Positions 18,227 through 28,680 of a DNA stretch of 64,000 bases are shown here, one piece after another. A program made the position numbers and the translations under genes. Origin of the DNA: Apiosordaria backusii. Its lineage: Eukaryota > Ascomycota > Sordariomycetes > Sordariales > Lasiosphaeriaceae. Numbering within the stretch: position 1 is the first letter of the stretch; each line of letters begins with the position of its first letter. Below the pieces are notes generated by a model that did not search any database, had not been told where the DNA came from, and worked only from the letters and a program-made list of their open reading frames with translations. The stretch covers positions 620,001 through 684,000 of the forward strand of contig JAUKTV010000014.1 in assembly GCA_030549205.1 (NCBI GenBank), in the 5' to 3' direction.

Positions 18227-18643
18227 CTAAACCGGCTTGTCCTCCAGCGACAAATCATTCATCACCATGTACCGACTGAAGGCAACCCACCCATATCGAA
18301 ACCATAGCATCTGACTCCGGTGTGCCCTAGTCATGGCCCGCCATGCCGTCGACACCCCGCCAGCACCAAATAGCCCGGCCATAAAGATCAACCCGTCCGG
18401 GTGGGCCATGTCGCCGCGGCCGACGCCTCGCCCCCAGGCAGTCATCAACGTGGCGAACACGTCGAGAACAGATATGTACTTGCGCAGGAGCGACACGCTC
18501 TTCAGAGTGTAGAGGTCAACAGGCGACTCCCGGCCGGGCTCGCCGTGCGCCACAAAGGCCTCGGCGCCGTGGTATAGGCTGATGTGGTTCGGATGCCCCA
18601 ACACACCGTCTGCGTCGAATGTTATGCGCACGTCGATCGAACT
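18227..18643 (-). pseudogene. PIG-L/GPI12-like de-N-acetylase, C-terminal half only
   Basis: The 139-residue frame matches the second half of N-acetylglucosaminyl-phosphatidylinositol de-N-acetylases: TFDADGVLGHPNHISLYHGA (the conserved GxxGHxNH zinc-site region), then LYTLKSVSLLRKY and a C-terminal MLWFRYGWVAFSRYMVMNDL membrane-proximal block. An acceptor CTGTGAG just upstream suggests an exon boundary. No upstream exon with the N-terminal HPDDE motif is visible before the next gene at 19246, and the DNA in between is AT-rich. Family members are about 250-300 residues and act in the second step of GPI-anchor synthesis at the ER. Without HPDDE this copy would be inactive, so I call it a truncated relic; the functional gene should be elsewhere. 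Confidence 0.65.
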
Positions 18644-19245
18644 CACAGTCGTAAAAAGTAAAAATCAAATACAGACTACACTGTTTCTCATTATTATCAT
18701 TATCGTCATAGTATTGACAGAAAATACCTAAGTTCTCTGGTATCAAACAATCGGGCAATCATGACCCGTCGGATGTTGTGCCGTACTTGGGGACCTTCGA
18801 GACACCAAACAGACCCCTTTCATAACACTTTTCAAGACACACTTGTGATCTCTGGACCAAGTCTAGAGGACACACCAATGAATGCTCTTGAAACAAACAT
18901 ACGACTGGACCCTCATCATAGAAAGTTATGATTGTGCCATTGGTTCTCGAGACTGTTGGGGAAATCGATCTGTTGGCACATGGCTTAGTCAGAATTCTTT
19001 CTCGGCATCTTTTCCCAAAGATTAATTACCGCGCACTGACCTCCCTCTCATGTATGGCCACATAAGTCCGGGAACTTTTATGTAATGCGGGGTGAAGTTG
19101 CGTTGATCCTTCCGTTTAAGCCGTAGGATGAAGTAAGGAGATGGTGAGACTTTTATTTCATCTTCATTTACCATACCTAGCAGCAGTACCACACATCCAA
19201 CTTCGCGTTTTTGGAGGGCAACGTCATCTGATTCAAGACAAAAAT
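18644..19245. other. Intergenic region
   Basis: About 600 bp between the PIG-L relic and the methyltransferase start, which should include the methyltransferase promoter. No ORF with domain or splice support is seen on either strand. Confidence 0.45.
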
Positions 19246-20951
19246 ATGTCAAAGTCTCCTTCAAAATCGCCATCTCCTCCACGGGAGCCAGCAGCCCCGA
19301 TCGAAGCTGACGAGCCTCTGGCTGTCGATGAGGTGCGCTTTTCGCTTCTCTACCATTTGCGGTGCAAATTGAACGTTTGAAGCTGACTGATTGTCGTTCG
19401 CTGTCATGGAGTAGGATGCTGACGGTGATTCGACCTACGGAGTAAGTTCATCTTTCAGGAACCTTCCATCTTCCAAGAATCTGCTGTCCTGTTGTCGGTC
19501 CCCGAACTCCACCCGCCAAGTCGAAGATGGAGAAGAGAGGGACGGGCCGATGTCGATTGCGGGTCCGATGAATTGAATCACACTGACTCCACTCTCTGGA
19601 CAGTCTATTGCAAGCTCATCAACATCCCTGTCGTCAAGTGTTTTGAGGTTTCGCCAGGAGAATGGCCGGAAGTATCATGCTTATAAACCGGAGCGGGGTA
19701 GGTCTTGCTCCCTCCATGACCACGACAAGCCGAGGCAGAGAACTAACTTGAGGGTGTTCAGACTACATTTTGCCCAGCGACGAGGCAAGTTCAACATTGA
19801 TTACACTTCAGTGAAGGCCCATTACTGACAGGATCACAGCAAGAAAGCGATCGACTGGGTTCGTAATACGCCGTCGGCTTTTTCACCACAAAGCTGACCT
19901 GTTGTAGATCTCCAACATCATGTATTCTACCTGACCTTTGACAACAAACTGTTTACCTGTCCTGCTGGGAAAGATGGGAAGCCTCTCAAGAGGGTGCTTG
20001 ATGCCGGGACAGGAACTGGTATCTGGGCCGTTGATTTTGGTCTGTCCTCCTCTCTGTTCAGGATAAGATGAAAATTGCTAACAGTCATGCACAGCTGACG
20101 AGCACCCCGAATCTCATGTAAGCCAGCTTCTCACCAACAATCAACGGCAGTAGGAAGATTGGGCGTCTTTAACTGATCTCTATTCAGGTTATCGGCGTGG
20201 ACCTCAGCCCCATCCAACCCAGTTTGTCCGTACCCCTCTTCACCCACCTGAACACCAACTTACCACACCATCACTAACCCCCTCTCAGCGTCCCCCCCAA
20301 CGTAGCCTTCTACGTCGACGACCTCGAGGAAACCTGGCAGTACGACCAGCCCTTCGACCTCATCTACGGCCGCATGCTCACCGGCGCCCTAACCAACTGG
20401 CCGCAATTCATTACCCGCTGCTACCAAAACCTCGCCCCCGGCGGCTGGCTCGAGCTCGACGACATCCTCTTCCCCGCCGCTTCCGACGACAACACCCTCC
20501 TCCCCGACTCCGCCTTGGCCAAATGGAACGAACATGTCATCAAAGCCGGCCACCTGCTCAACCACAGCATCGAAAGCACCAAGTACTACAAGCAGCAGAT
20601 GATTGACGCTGGGTTTGTCAATGTGACAGAGAAGGTGTACAAATGGCCGATTAACCCGTGGCCGAAGGATCCAAAGTACAAGGAGATTGGGATGTGGACC
20701 GAGGAGAATTTCTGCGGGGGGATTTTTGGGTTGAGCGTGGCGCTGTTTACGAGGGCGCTGGGGTGGACGAGGGAGGAGTTGGAGGTGTTCTTGGTGGATG
20801 TGAGGAAGGATTTGAGGGATAGGGGGGTGCATGCTTATTGGCCTATGTGAGTTTTCTGTTGTTTTTCTGTTGCATGTCTGTGTTTTGAGGGGGGCTACGC
20901 GGCTAACACGGGGGTAGTTATGCTGTTTATGGGCAAAAGCCCGAGGAGTAA
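19246..20951 (+). CDS. LaeA-like TAM-domain SAM-dependent methyltransferase (10 exons)
   Basis: Ten exons give a 344-residue protein: 19246-19332, 19415-19441, 19604-19697, 19762-19784, 19840-19858, 19908-20039, 20095-20117, 20188-20225, 20289-20846 and 20918-20951. Phases agree throughout. The order is typical of the family: Pro/Ser-rich N-terminus, DSTYG, a Ser/Thr run ending in RFRQENGRKYHAYK, then DYILPSDE and ESDRLDLQHH, the SAM-binding glycine motif VLDAGTGTGIWA, a GVDLSPIQP motif II, and LAPGGWLEL. The C-terminus VYGQKPEE fits. Relatives include LaeA, a nuclear regulator of secondary metabolism, but most paralogues have unknown substrates. The fourth intron (19785-19839) uses a GC donor (GCAAGT). 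No biosynthetic cluster is visible beside it. Confidence 0.88.
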
Positions 20952-21966
20952 GGCTGGGAATCGACATTGGGGTATTGATATCTGGTGATGTGTCTTAGTT
21001 GCTTCTTGAGGAGTTAGGAAGTTGCCTGCGTAGAGAATATTATTTAGGTAACTGTATGGGGAGCAAGAAATCATGTGCTTGTCGATGTTCAATGTTCCCA
21101 CGATGCTGCCCTTGCCGAAGATGAATCGTGGGTTGGGGCTTTTCACTGTTTCCCGTTTACGTTTCCCTCAAAGAGACTGGCGATGTCTTGGCTCTTGGCA
21201 ATAACAAGAACCGAGTCGGTTCTTGGCAGGGCAAAGCACGATCAACTGAACCAAAGCTGAAGTTAATCTCAATCTGATGCCGTCACTTCATATCTCATGA
21301 TCAAATATGGTGGTTGCTTAAGGGTGCAAATATTGAGCCGCATTGCCATCCAGATCCAGCAACATCTCGAATTCCTTAGGATCAATATTCTATCTAAGGC
21401 ATACAGTAATAGATACATATAGGCAGAGATCCGTCGTATGGCAGGTTAAGGTTCTAATTAGCCAACTAGAGCAGTGGTAATCCCAACCTGCCTCTCTATG
21501 GCTGACTTACGTAGGTTGGACTTACGCCGCGGTCGTCAAATACAGGCGGATTAAGGGTCCGATAATCGAGATCATCCTCGTTATATGTAGTATTAGTATG
21601 GTTTGTATTTTAAGGTCTCATCGGCTGTCTGCAGAGCTTAATACGTAGGTAGGCAGGAGAGAAAGGAGAAGAAGATACGATTAAAATGGTTGAGAAGGTG
21701 ATGAATGATGTGAATTCGGAGCTTCTGTTGAGGATGGTGAATGCTGATCGGGTGAGGGTTGTTTGTACATCTACCTGAAAGGTAGGGACACGGAGGCTTA
21801 GGTACCTTAGGTAGGTAAGGTAGGTAGTTTTGGTCGGTGTGACATAGGGTACAGTAAATATATCGGATGTACATGTTGGTTGAGAGGGGAAAAGAAAAGT
21901 TTCTTTAAATTACTCGAAAAAAATACAGTAAAGTGGCGACATGACTGTCCCGGCTCTTTACCATGT
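20952..21966. other. Convergent intergenic region with TAGGTACCTTAGGTAGG-type motifs
   Basis: A 1-kb gap between two convergent genes. Around 21796-21826 there is a cluster of TAGGTA/CCTTAGG units, a low-complexity motif that also occurs near 31500, 46360 and 63205. No coding frame or RNA gene is supported. Confidence 0.5.
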
Positions 21967-22944
21967 TTACTCATCTACCTTCTCAACCAGTGTCTTATCA
22001 ACAAAGATCTGTGCTGCCTCTTGATCGGCTTCCCACTTTCTCCAGTTGTACAAGCCTGGATTGAGGTCCTTGCTTTCATCCTCGCCCATCGAATGCTCCT
22101 TCAGGCCTTTTGGGAGCTTGAAACCAGATTGATCAGTGACCCTTGCCCAAGTGTACAAGAGATCGATGAGATCTTGCGCCTCCATCTCAAGGTGGTCCGT
22201 CACATGGCTATCTGTGGTCCAGTCAAACAGCGGGTGATAGACGGTCCAAGCTCGACTAAAGTCGATGAGCTTCCCTCCAATGTAGTTGTGGATTGTGATG
22301 TCGCGAACCAGGATGCCGAGCTTCCGAAACTCTTTAAGGTCGTCCCACAATTTCGCGACCTGTGTCTTGTTGAACCCTTCGCCGCCATCCGACACGAATT
22401 CCTTGACAATTGCCTTGACGGGATGGCCGCGATGTTGCTCGTCTCGATCCCAGAAATTGTGGCCGTACAGTGTGGCAGGGTCATCGTCGTCGGGATCATC
22501 GCGGGAGCGACCCATCAGGTTGGCGACTTGGTGCGCCTGTTCGGACGAGAGAAGAAGATAGCCATGGCTCCGGACGGCGAGGTCTTCGCGTTGCTCTTGC
22601 TTTAGGCGGCCATAGACACGACACTCGCAATTGAATGGGTCAAAGTAGTCTGCGTAAAACTGGGGCTTTGCGAGTCTCTTGGATAACCACCGTCCGTAGC
22701 ACTGGCCGAGGTATTCCCACGTGTTAAATTTGAACATCTTGAGGGCGTAGGGCCCATTGCCGTTGATGTTAACCTTCCAGACATAGGAATCCTTATCCTC
22801 GTCACGACCGAGATACTTGAGAAATTCAATGTCGGCATGAGCGGTGGGTGTGAAGGGTTCCAGTTTGGGACCAGGCACCTGAGGGAGGGGCAGCGGTGGG
22901 TTTGAGGGGACAGGGAGGAGGGGGTTGGTCGAAACGCGAGGCAT
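21967..22944 (-). CDS. FTA2-like protein (kinetochore Sim4-complex subunit family)
   Basis: The frame is open further upstream, but the ATG at 22944 gives a 325-residue protein that begins with a Pro-rich stretch and PGPKLEPF, as family members do. It has a kinase-like outline: IEFLKYLGRDEDKDSYVWKV, a lysine in ALKMFKF, the family hallmark DPFNCECRVYGRL, then ILVRDITIHNYIGGKLIDFSRAWT in the catalytic-loop position (RD-x-H-N, with DFS in place of DFG). This is the degenerate kinase fold of fungal FTA2-like proteins, which Pfam links to the Sim4 kinetochore complex. Many copies in filamentous fungi are paralogues unlikely to act at kinetochores. It shares a 428-bp divergent promoter region with the next gene. 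Confidence 0.75.
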   Translation of the reverse strand: MPRVSTNPLLPVPSNPPLPLPQVPGPKLEPFTPTAHADIEFLKYLGRDEDKDSYVWKVNINGNGPYALKMFKFNTWEYLGQCYGRWLSKRLAKPQFYADYFDPFNCECRVYGRLKQEQREDLAVRSHGYLLLSSEQAHQVANLMGRSRDDPDDDDPATLYGHNFWDRDEQHRGHPVKAIVKEFVSDGGEGFNKTQVAKLWDDLKEFRKLGILVRDITIHNYIGGKLIDFSRAWTVYHPLFDWTTDSHVTDHLEMEAQDLIDLLYTWARVTDQSGFKLPKGLKEHSMGEDESKDLNPGLYNWRKWEADQEAAQIFVDKTLVEKVDE

Positions 22945-23372
22945 TGTTGTTGTTGATGATTTTTTTTGTTGATGATTTTGTTGGTTTATTGGTGGTTGGG
23001 CCAGAAATAAATAAACGGAGCGGAAGAGTGTTTGATTAAAAGAATTGTTGGCGAAGGGTAAACAAACCGCCCCCACCAGACACCAGCCCCGCCTTCCCGT
23101 CTCGCACACCTGCCAACAACTGCCAAGAATTCTTGAATATACTTGTTATTTTTCTTTCTTAACCCCTGTTTCAGTTGATACGCCCCTGACCGACCCCAAT
23201 TCCGTCCACGGCCAGGTCCTTTTAATAGTCTTCTATTTCTGTCATCTACAACCATGCACTGCAAGGTACACTGGTATATATATTCCAATGACATCCTTAG
23301 TTTTCAAAATGAAGGAACATAATCAAAACATCACCATTCCACAAACACTCTTCACCCCCTGCATCATCCACG
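22945..23372. promoter_or_regulatory. Divergent promoter region between the FTA2-like gene and the 23373 gene
   Basis: The two genes start 428 bp apart and point away from each other. The plus-strand side has AT-rich stretches (GTATATATATTCC at about 23272) about 100 bases before the ATG at 23373. No conserved operator can be named. Confidence 0.4.
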
Positions 23373-24917
23373 ATGGCTCCAAACACAAAGTTGATCGACA
23401 TCCTGCAACGCAAGAATCCCGACATCACAGACCACTGGGCTGGCTCAGACTACAAAAACACGACTAACCCCAACTGGGACCAAGTTACACTCACCGACAC
23501 CTGCCGTGAGCACGTCCAGCCATGGGAAGACTTTACCTATGAGGCTATCTTGCTCGCCTATGGAGATATCCTTCAACAGGATATAAAAGGTGTCGACAAC
23601 AAGACATATCGACAAGTCATCACCCCTTCATCCACGCCCACAGAAGTTGTCAAAGAGGATGACGTCGATCAATTAAGCATTCTTTGGACTGTCAACGTTG
23701 TCCGGGAGCCACTCAAACAAGCAGCTCTTGAACTTCGGGCACGGGACCCTATGATGACCGCCGAGGTCAAAGGTTCGACGCCGGATCCTACCATGATTTC
23801 AAAGCGAATCGAGTGGAAGGGCAAGTCGGTGTTCAAATCAGACTGGTCACTCCTAGATCGCACCTTGACAAAGAAATACAAAGCTCAAAACCCCGCCATT
23901 ACCCAACAGCTGGTCTATGTCCATGGCGATAGTAAAGTGAAGCAAAAGTGGAAGTCAGAGTGGCTGACGCTCGCGGACAAGGCACTCCAGATCACTACAG
24001 ACCCACCTTATCATAAACCGGGCACTCCTCAGAAAGATTACGACAAGACGCACGGGTAAGCTAGGTATCATCACCATTTGAGGACACACAAGGATCGCTT
24101 GCTAATTACATACCTATGCCACTGCAGCGTCAAGCATGATCGTGTCAAGCCTCTTTCTCAAATTGCGACCTACTGTCGCTACGGGGAAACACGCTATGGC
24201 TACATCATTACGCAGACCGAGTTGGTCGCCTTGCGTATTCGTCTTTTTGGGGCTTATACCCCTGCCAACCCGACCCGTGCCGCAATCGAGTACAAGTCTG
24301 TTCCTTGGAGTGCCTCTGGCAACCAGCTCACCGTCAACCTCGCGATCTGGGCCCTCGGATGCATGGGAATGAACGACACCCACCGCCCCCTCGAAGGACC
24401 GAACCACACTCCGCTGGCCGGCATGGCCAGGCTCACGTGGTGGAAAAAGGCCACAAGAAAGAACGAGGAAGGATACGTCAATGTTATCTCGCAGCGCTTT
24501 GTCTCGGCCAAGGAGTGGCCTGCGTTCAGCAAGGGGAAGAAGGTGTATCTGGATAACGACCCCAACGCAACAAGCAAAACCGCAAAGTTCCTCAGCGCCG
24601 AGGATCGCGTGCCAAAGGATTCCAGAACAACCAGTAGCAATGACCTCGCCAAAGCGGTTAAAGATTTGAGTCTTGACGACAAGAAGAAATCTTCAACTGC
24701 CAGTGGCGGCGCTTCTGCATCATCATCATCATCTTCCGCTAAGACCTACACTAAGTGTGTCGTCAATAAAAAAGAGTACAAGTTGAAGGTCGACAAGGGT
24801 AAATACCAGGTGTCCCTGGATAATGGCAAGAACTGGTACCCCGTTGAGCAGGACAATAAGAAGGCCTGGTTTGTGAAGACGGCGCCCAAGCCTACTCCGA
24901 TTTCACAGATGATCTAA
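23373..24917 (+). CDS. Hypothetical fungal protein with C-terminal basic domain (one intron)
   Basis: Exons 23373-24055 and 24128-24917 give 490 residues. The intron (24056-24127) has donor GTAAGC, a GCTAAT branch-like site and acceptor CTGCAG; it removes an in-frame TAA. The protein has no signal peptide or membrane segment. Residues about 1-400 are well-folded-looking, with many Trp and Lys residues. A Ser-rich linker (ASASSSSSSAK) then leads to a small C-terminal block with regular YTKC-x4-KEYKL and GKYQVSLDNGKNWYPV strands. I do not recognise the family. The divergent FTA2-like neighbour gives no firm functional hint. Confidence 0.7.
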
Positions 24918-26091
24918 GATGGATGATATGGATAGATTTTTGGATTGCACGTGGTTTTGGATAATACTGGCTTGGTTGTAGTTTTTTTGATTTTGTTTGT
25001 TTGTTTTTCTTTTTCTTTTGTTTCAGGATATCGCTATATAGACTGGATTTCAATAGATTTACAGATTAAATGCATACATCTATAGATGCACACCACTGTA
25101 TATGTAGCAATTAACTCAGGCCCACACAACACATTCCTTTGGAGCCAACACATTACATTCATATCGCCTTTTCATGTTTACCTCATCCAGCCAACATGAC
25201 TGCCTTGGACGTCATTACTCAGAACAGCACCGAGGATGCAGCACAAGGTGGGTTCTTGTCCTCCTCCCCTTTGACGCAGTATTGCCATTAACGATATCAG
25301 ATGTGCCCTTGGTTCAACCGCCCTTGACCGACCGCCAATGACGGTTAGAGGACAAGAGGACGTTGGTCGCGGCCATAAACTCGGGCCACGACAACGACAA
25401 CGATAATAATAACGAACCAAAGTTACACTAACTACAGCCAACTGAACCCTCCGCAGAGGAGCTCAAGAAGTAGACAACAAAGATTTCGAACCATGCACTT
25501 TCTTTATATACGGGACCTTGATAGATTCCGAGGTATCGATAGTAATGACAATACTAAACGACTTCTCTAAACTATAAGATGTTTAGATCGAAGGCTTCTA
25601 AAAAATATAAAATAGCGTATACTTACCTAGCTCCCACTTTTACTTAACAACGGCGCCGCTGCTTAAGGTCGTCTTATTAATAATAAAGCCTTGTAAGCTA
25701 ATACTATGGCTTAATGCCTACGGCTTTAGCGCTACGAGACGTCGGTATATAAAGTCGCTGACTGCCAAATCTACCTGATACGGGGTAAGGAGGATAAGCC
25801 TGTTAAGGGCTTAGTTTTTAAGTGGGCTGAAGCTCTAGAAAGCGAGGAATTGGTAGAGGGGACTTTTAATTTGGAGCACTGGCAAAAGACTTATAAGACT
25901 CCTATGTTCTAGGTTCACTTTTGCTGAGTATATACGTATCAAATGTGAGAAGATGAGAACATAAATTCTATTATCAACACCATGTGCTGGACGCCACTGA
26001 CTCGGGGCAACAAACTCCAAACTTTGAAATAACGGTTAATTTATTATTCATTCTTCCTGCCCCAGCTAGACGTCCGGTTAACTCCTAAAAG
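24918..26091. other. Intergenic region, RIP-like in its second half
   Basis: Immediately after the gene there are T-rich and TTTG stretches consistent with a 3' end. From about 25,530 to 25,920 the DNA is rich in TA and stop codons (for example TAAGCTAATACTATGGCTTAA), which suggests a decayed repeat. No gene is supported. Confidence 0.5.
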
Positions 26092-28190
26092 TCACAGATA
26101 CTTCTTCTCGCTCTCCAAGCTCTCCATCTCTATCCCATCCTCAATAAAATGCATCCTCGCCTTCGCCTTCTCATCCGCCCTCACCGTGACATCCCTTCTC
26201 GACAGTTCCCTCAACGACTTACCCCCCATCTGCTGCTCCATACTAAAAGGAGCCTCCAGTTTCGGCGGTAGCGTCGAATTCCATAGCAAAAGAAATAAAG
26301 TCTCTACACTCCCCCACGCAAGGATCGTAGCAGTCATTATCCCCCGGCCTGTTTCTTTCTTACGATTCACATCATACCGGTAATACCCAGCCAATCCGGA
26401 ACTACAACCAAGGTAACGCCCTACAGTCCCAAAATAAATATACATAACCGCCATAGCAAACTTTAAAGTGGGGCCCTGTTTTCCTGACCCGGAGCCGTAC
26501 CGTCCCGCTTCGAAAACAAATTGCGTAGTACCCTCCGCTAGAGACTGCAAAAACCCTTCCCTAGTGACTCTCCCTCCATTGGCTCTAGCATTGTCAAAAA
26601 CCAACTTAATCTCCTCAGTCGGCTCCCCGCTTGTCCAAAACCCCTTACCTGGCCAGGGGGGATCTAGGGAGCCGTTTAAATTACGGGTTATATAAAATAA
26701 AGCCAGAAAGTTTAGTTGAAAGTATATCTTTACTTATTTAAGCTGTATATAGGCGGTTCTACAGTTTATTTTAACAAAAGGTTCATTTTAATTAAGCAGT
26801 TTAAGGCCAGCTTGTACTTACTTTAAGAGTAGTACTTTCCTTATAACATTTCAGCTATCTTTACACTTAATTTTAACTACTATATATAATAATTAAATAG
26901 CTAACTGTATAGGTATATAACCGGGCTTAATTAATAGGAAATCATCGATTTAGTATATATCGAGTACTTAGTTGTAGTTAATATAGTGGTAGTACTACTT
27001 TAAGGTTTAAATATCCTTTAAGTACTATCCTGTTTAAGCCGTTTGTTTAGATTTAAGCCACTAGTTTGGATTTGAATTATTAGCTTGGCTGTAAACTACT
27101 CTTAGCCTTAAGGTAGTTAGATTATTCCAGCCCGGAAAGTTTAGTTAGAAGTGGGCGTACGGCTTCCTAAACCCTCCTTACACCGGTAAGCCTATCCCGG
27201 GTTTTCCCGAGAAATCGAACTGGAAATGATAGGAATCCATCCCGTGATAGGAGCCAATATTTTGTATGTTTACCGAGGTGTCGTTTGTGAAGAGGTAGAC
27301 TGCATGGTTGGTTCCGTAGGATGAATCTCGCGCGAGGCCGTCGGTCAGGACTGTGGACAGGATCTTTTGGAGGACGAATTGGGTGTAGTGCTTGTCGCCT
27401 TGGCCGCCTTCGTTAGAGCCTGTTACAGAGCCGAGGTTGAAGACTTATTATTGGTTTGGGAGATTATCAAAGGAGATTGGGTGGTAGGGTGTTATTGTCG
27501 AAGATGGAGCGGGTGTTCATACTTACTTCTAGAATGGAGTGGATAGCTAAGGGGCTTAAGGAATTTAAAGGGGTCAAGGAGGTGGTGGTAAAGTCGAGGT
27601 TTCCTGGGTTGAGGAGGGATTCCCCAGATGTCAAGCATTTTAATGCTTGGCCCCATTTTGCTATTGGGGTCGCGGAAGCCGCCTATTTCGTTGACTAGGA
27701 AGAAAAGTGGCAGTACGTCGGTAATGTTACTCTCAATTAGCTTACTTTCGCGCGGCAAGATTGTGAGCACTGATGGAGCCCAATGCGCGGCAATGGTGCC
27801 GGCGTAGACTTGTACTTTGACTTGACGCATTCCAAGTGATACCTGAAGTGGTTGTTGGGTGAGGGCATTCACAAGTCCTTATCTTATCTCTTATCTCTTA
27901 TCTGGCTGTGCCCTACTATTGGCCCAGTCAAAGAGATCCACCACTTCACACATCCCTCCTTCAGGAGCACTGTTTGACAGACTCAATTTTGCAATCAATC
28001 ACCTTTTCCCACACTTTCTTCTGACCTATTAGTTCAACTAATAGACCACTGTATCACCGAGGTTGCTGTTGTAAGCTAGGACAGGAAGGGCGATGGCAGC
28101 TAGGAGAGGACGATTAGGTTCCGTGGCGTTAGGGCCCGAGAGCATTACCAGGAGGTTCGTGTTTGTTTTGTCCAGCACGGCCTGGGGGAT
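26092..28190 (-). pseudogene. Broken membrane-protein gene interrupted by AT-rich DNA
   Basis: Pieces of one minus-strand gene are spread over 2 kb. In order they are: an exon about 28180-28050 (DKTNTNLLVMLSGPNATEPN), a block about 27700-27530 (IAKWGQALKCLTSGESLLNP, ending in a GTAAGT donor), a block 27428-27190 (FNLGSVTGSNEGGQGDKHY ... FDFSGKPGIG), then roughly 500 bp of AT-rich DNA, and a last block 26690-26092 (PPWPGKGFWTSGEP ... with membrane segments KFAMAVMYIYFGTVGRYLGC and IMTATILAWGSVETLFLLLW). The ectodomain-like part has N-glycosylation sites. The AT-rich insert falls where the protein should be continuous, and one internal frame change is also needed, so I treat it as a pseudogene. 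The family is not recognised beyond an integral membrane protein with a large exposed region. Confidence 0.55.
26690..27189. repeat. AT-rich RIP-like insertion inside the membrane-protein gene
   Basis: This stretch is A/T-dominated and full of TAA, between two coding blocks of the same gene. Near its ends are imperfect direct repeats, AGAAAGTTTAGTTGAAAG (about 26704) and CGGAAAGTTTAGTTAGAAG (about 27133), which may be remnants of terminal repeats of a degraded element. Confidence 0.5.
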
Positions 28191-28680
28191 GCGCAAAAGA
28201 GGCTAAGTCTTACTGCGTTCACATTCTGCGTCGCCAAAGCACTTAATGGTTGCTCATGGCCATCACCATCAACGCCCAATCCCACCCCATGATCACCCCC
28301 GCCCCAGCGGCTCTCGTCCTCCGCCAAGCCAATGACGAGGAAGTTGTATCACCTCTCTCGGGTATGTGACTAGGTATTCACCCCCTTGATGCTCTTGGTT
28401 TAGATGGCCATTCTGATTGTGATACCCTGAGGTTGAGGAGGAGTAGGAAGAATATTTTGTTTCTAGGAGGTATTCTCAAAGACTGGCTTCGTTCTTGCGC
28501 TTATGGTTGTCATTACAAATTCAAGAACGGCATCGTGATTATTTTTATTGTTTCTCGATAAAGACAGTTTGCTAATTCTTGATAACACCTGCAATTACAC
28601 ACTTTACTCCAGATACGCCTCACCAAATACAAACCGGGGTATTCGCACTTTCTTACACTGCTCCTCCCGTGCATCTTCCC

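Noticed and set aside
19246..24917. Secondary-metabolite cluster around the LaeA-like gene
   Set aside because: No polyketide synthase, NRPS, terpene cyclase, P450 or transporter is present nearby.
28257..28363. Plus-strand start-like sequence MAITINAQ... with a GTATGT donor
   Set aside because: No continuing coding exon could be found downstream; likely a shadow of the broken minus-strand gene region.
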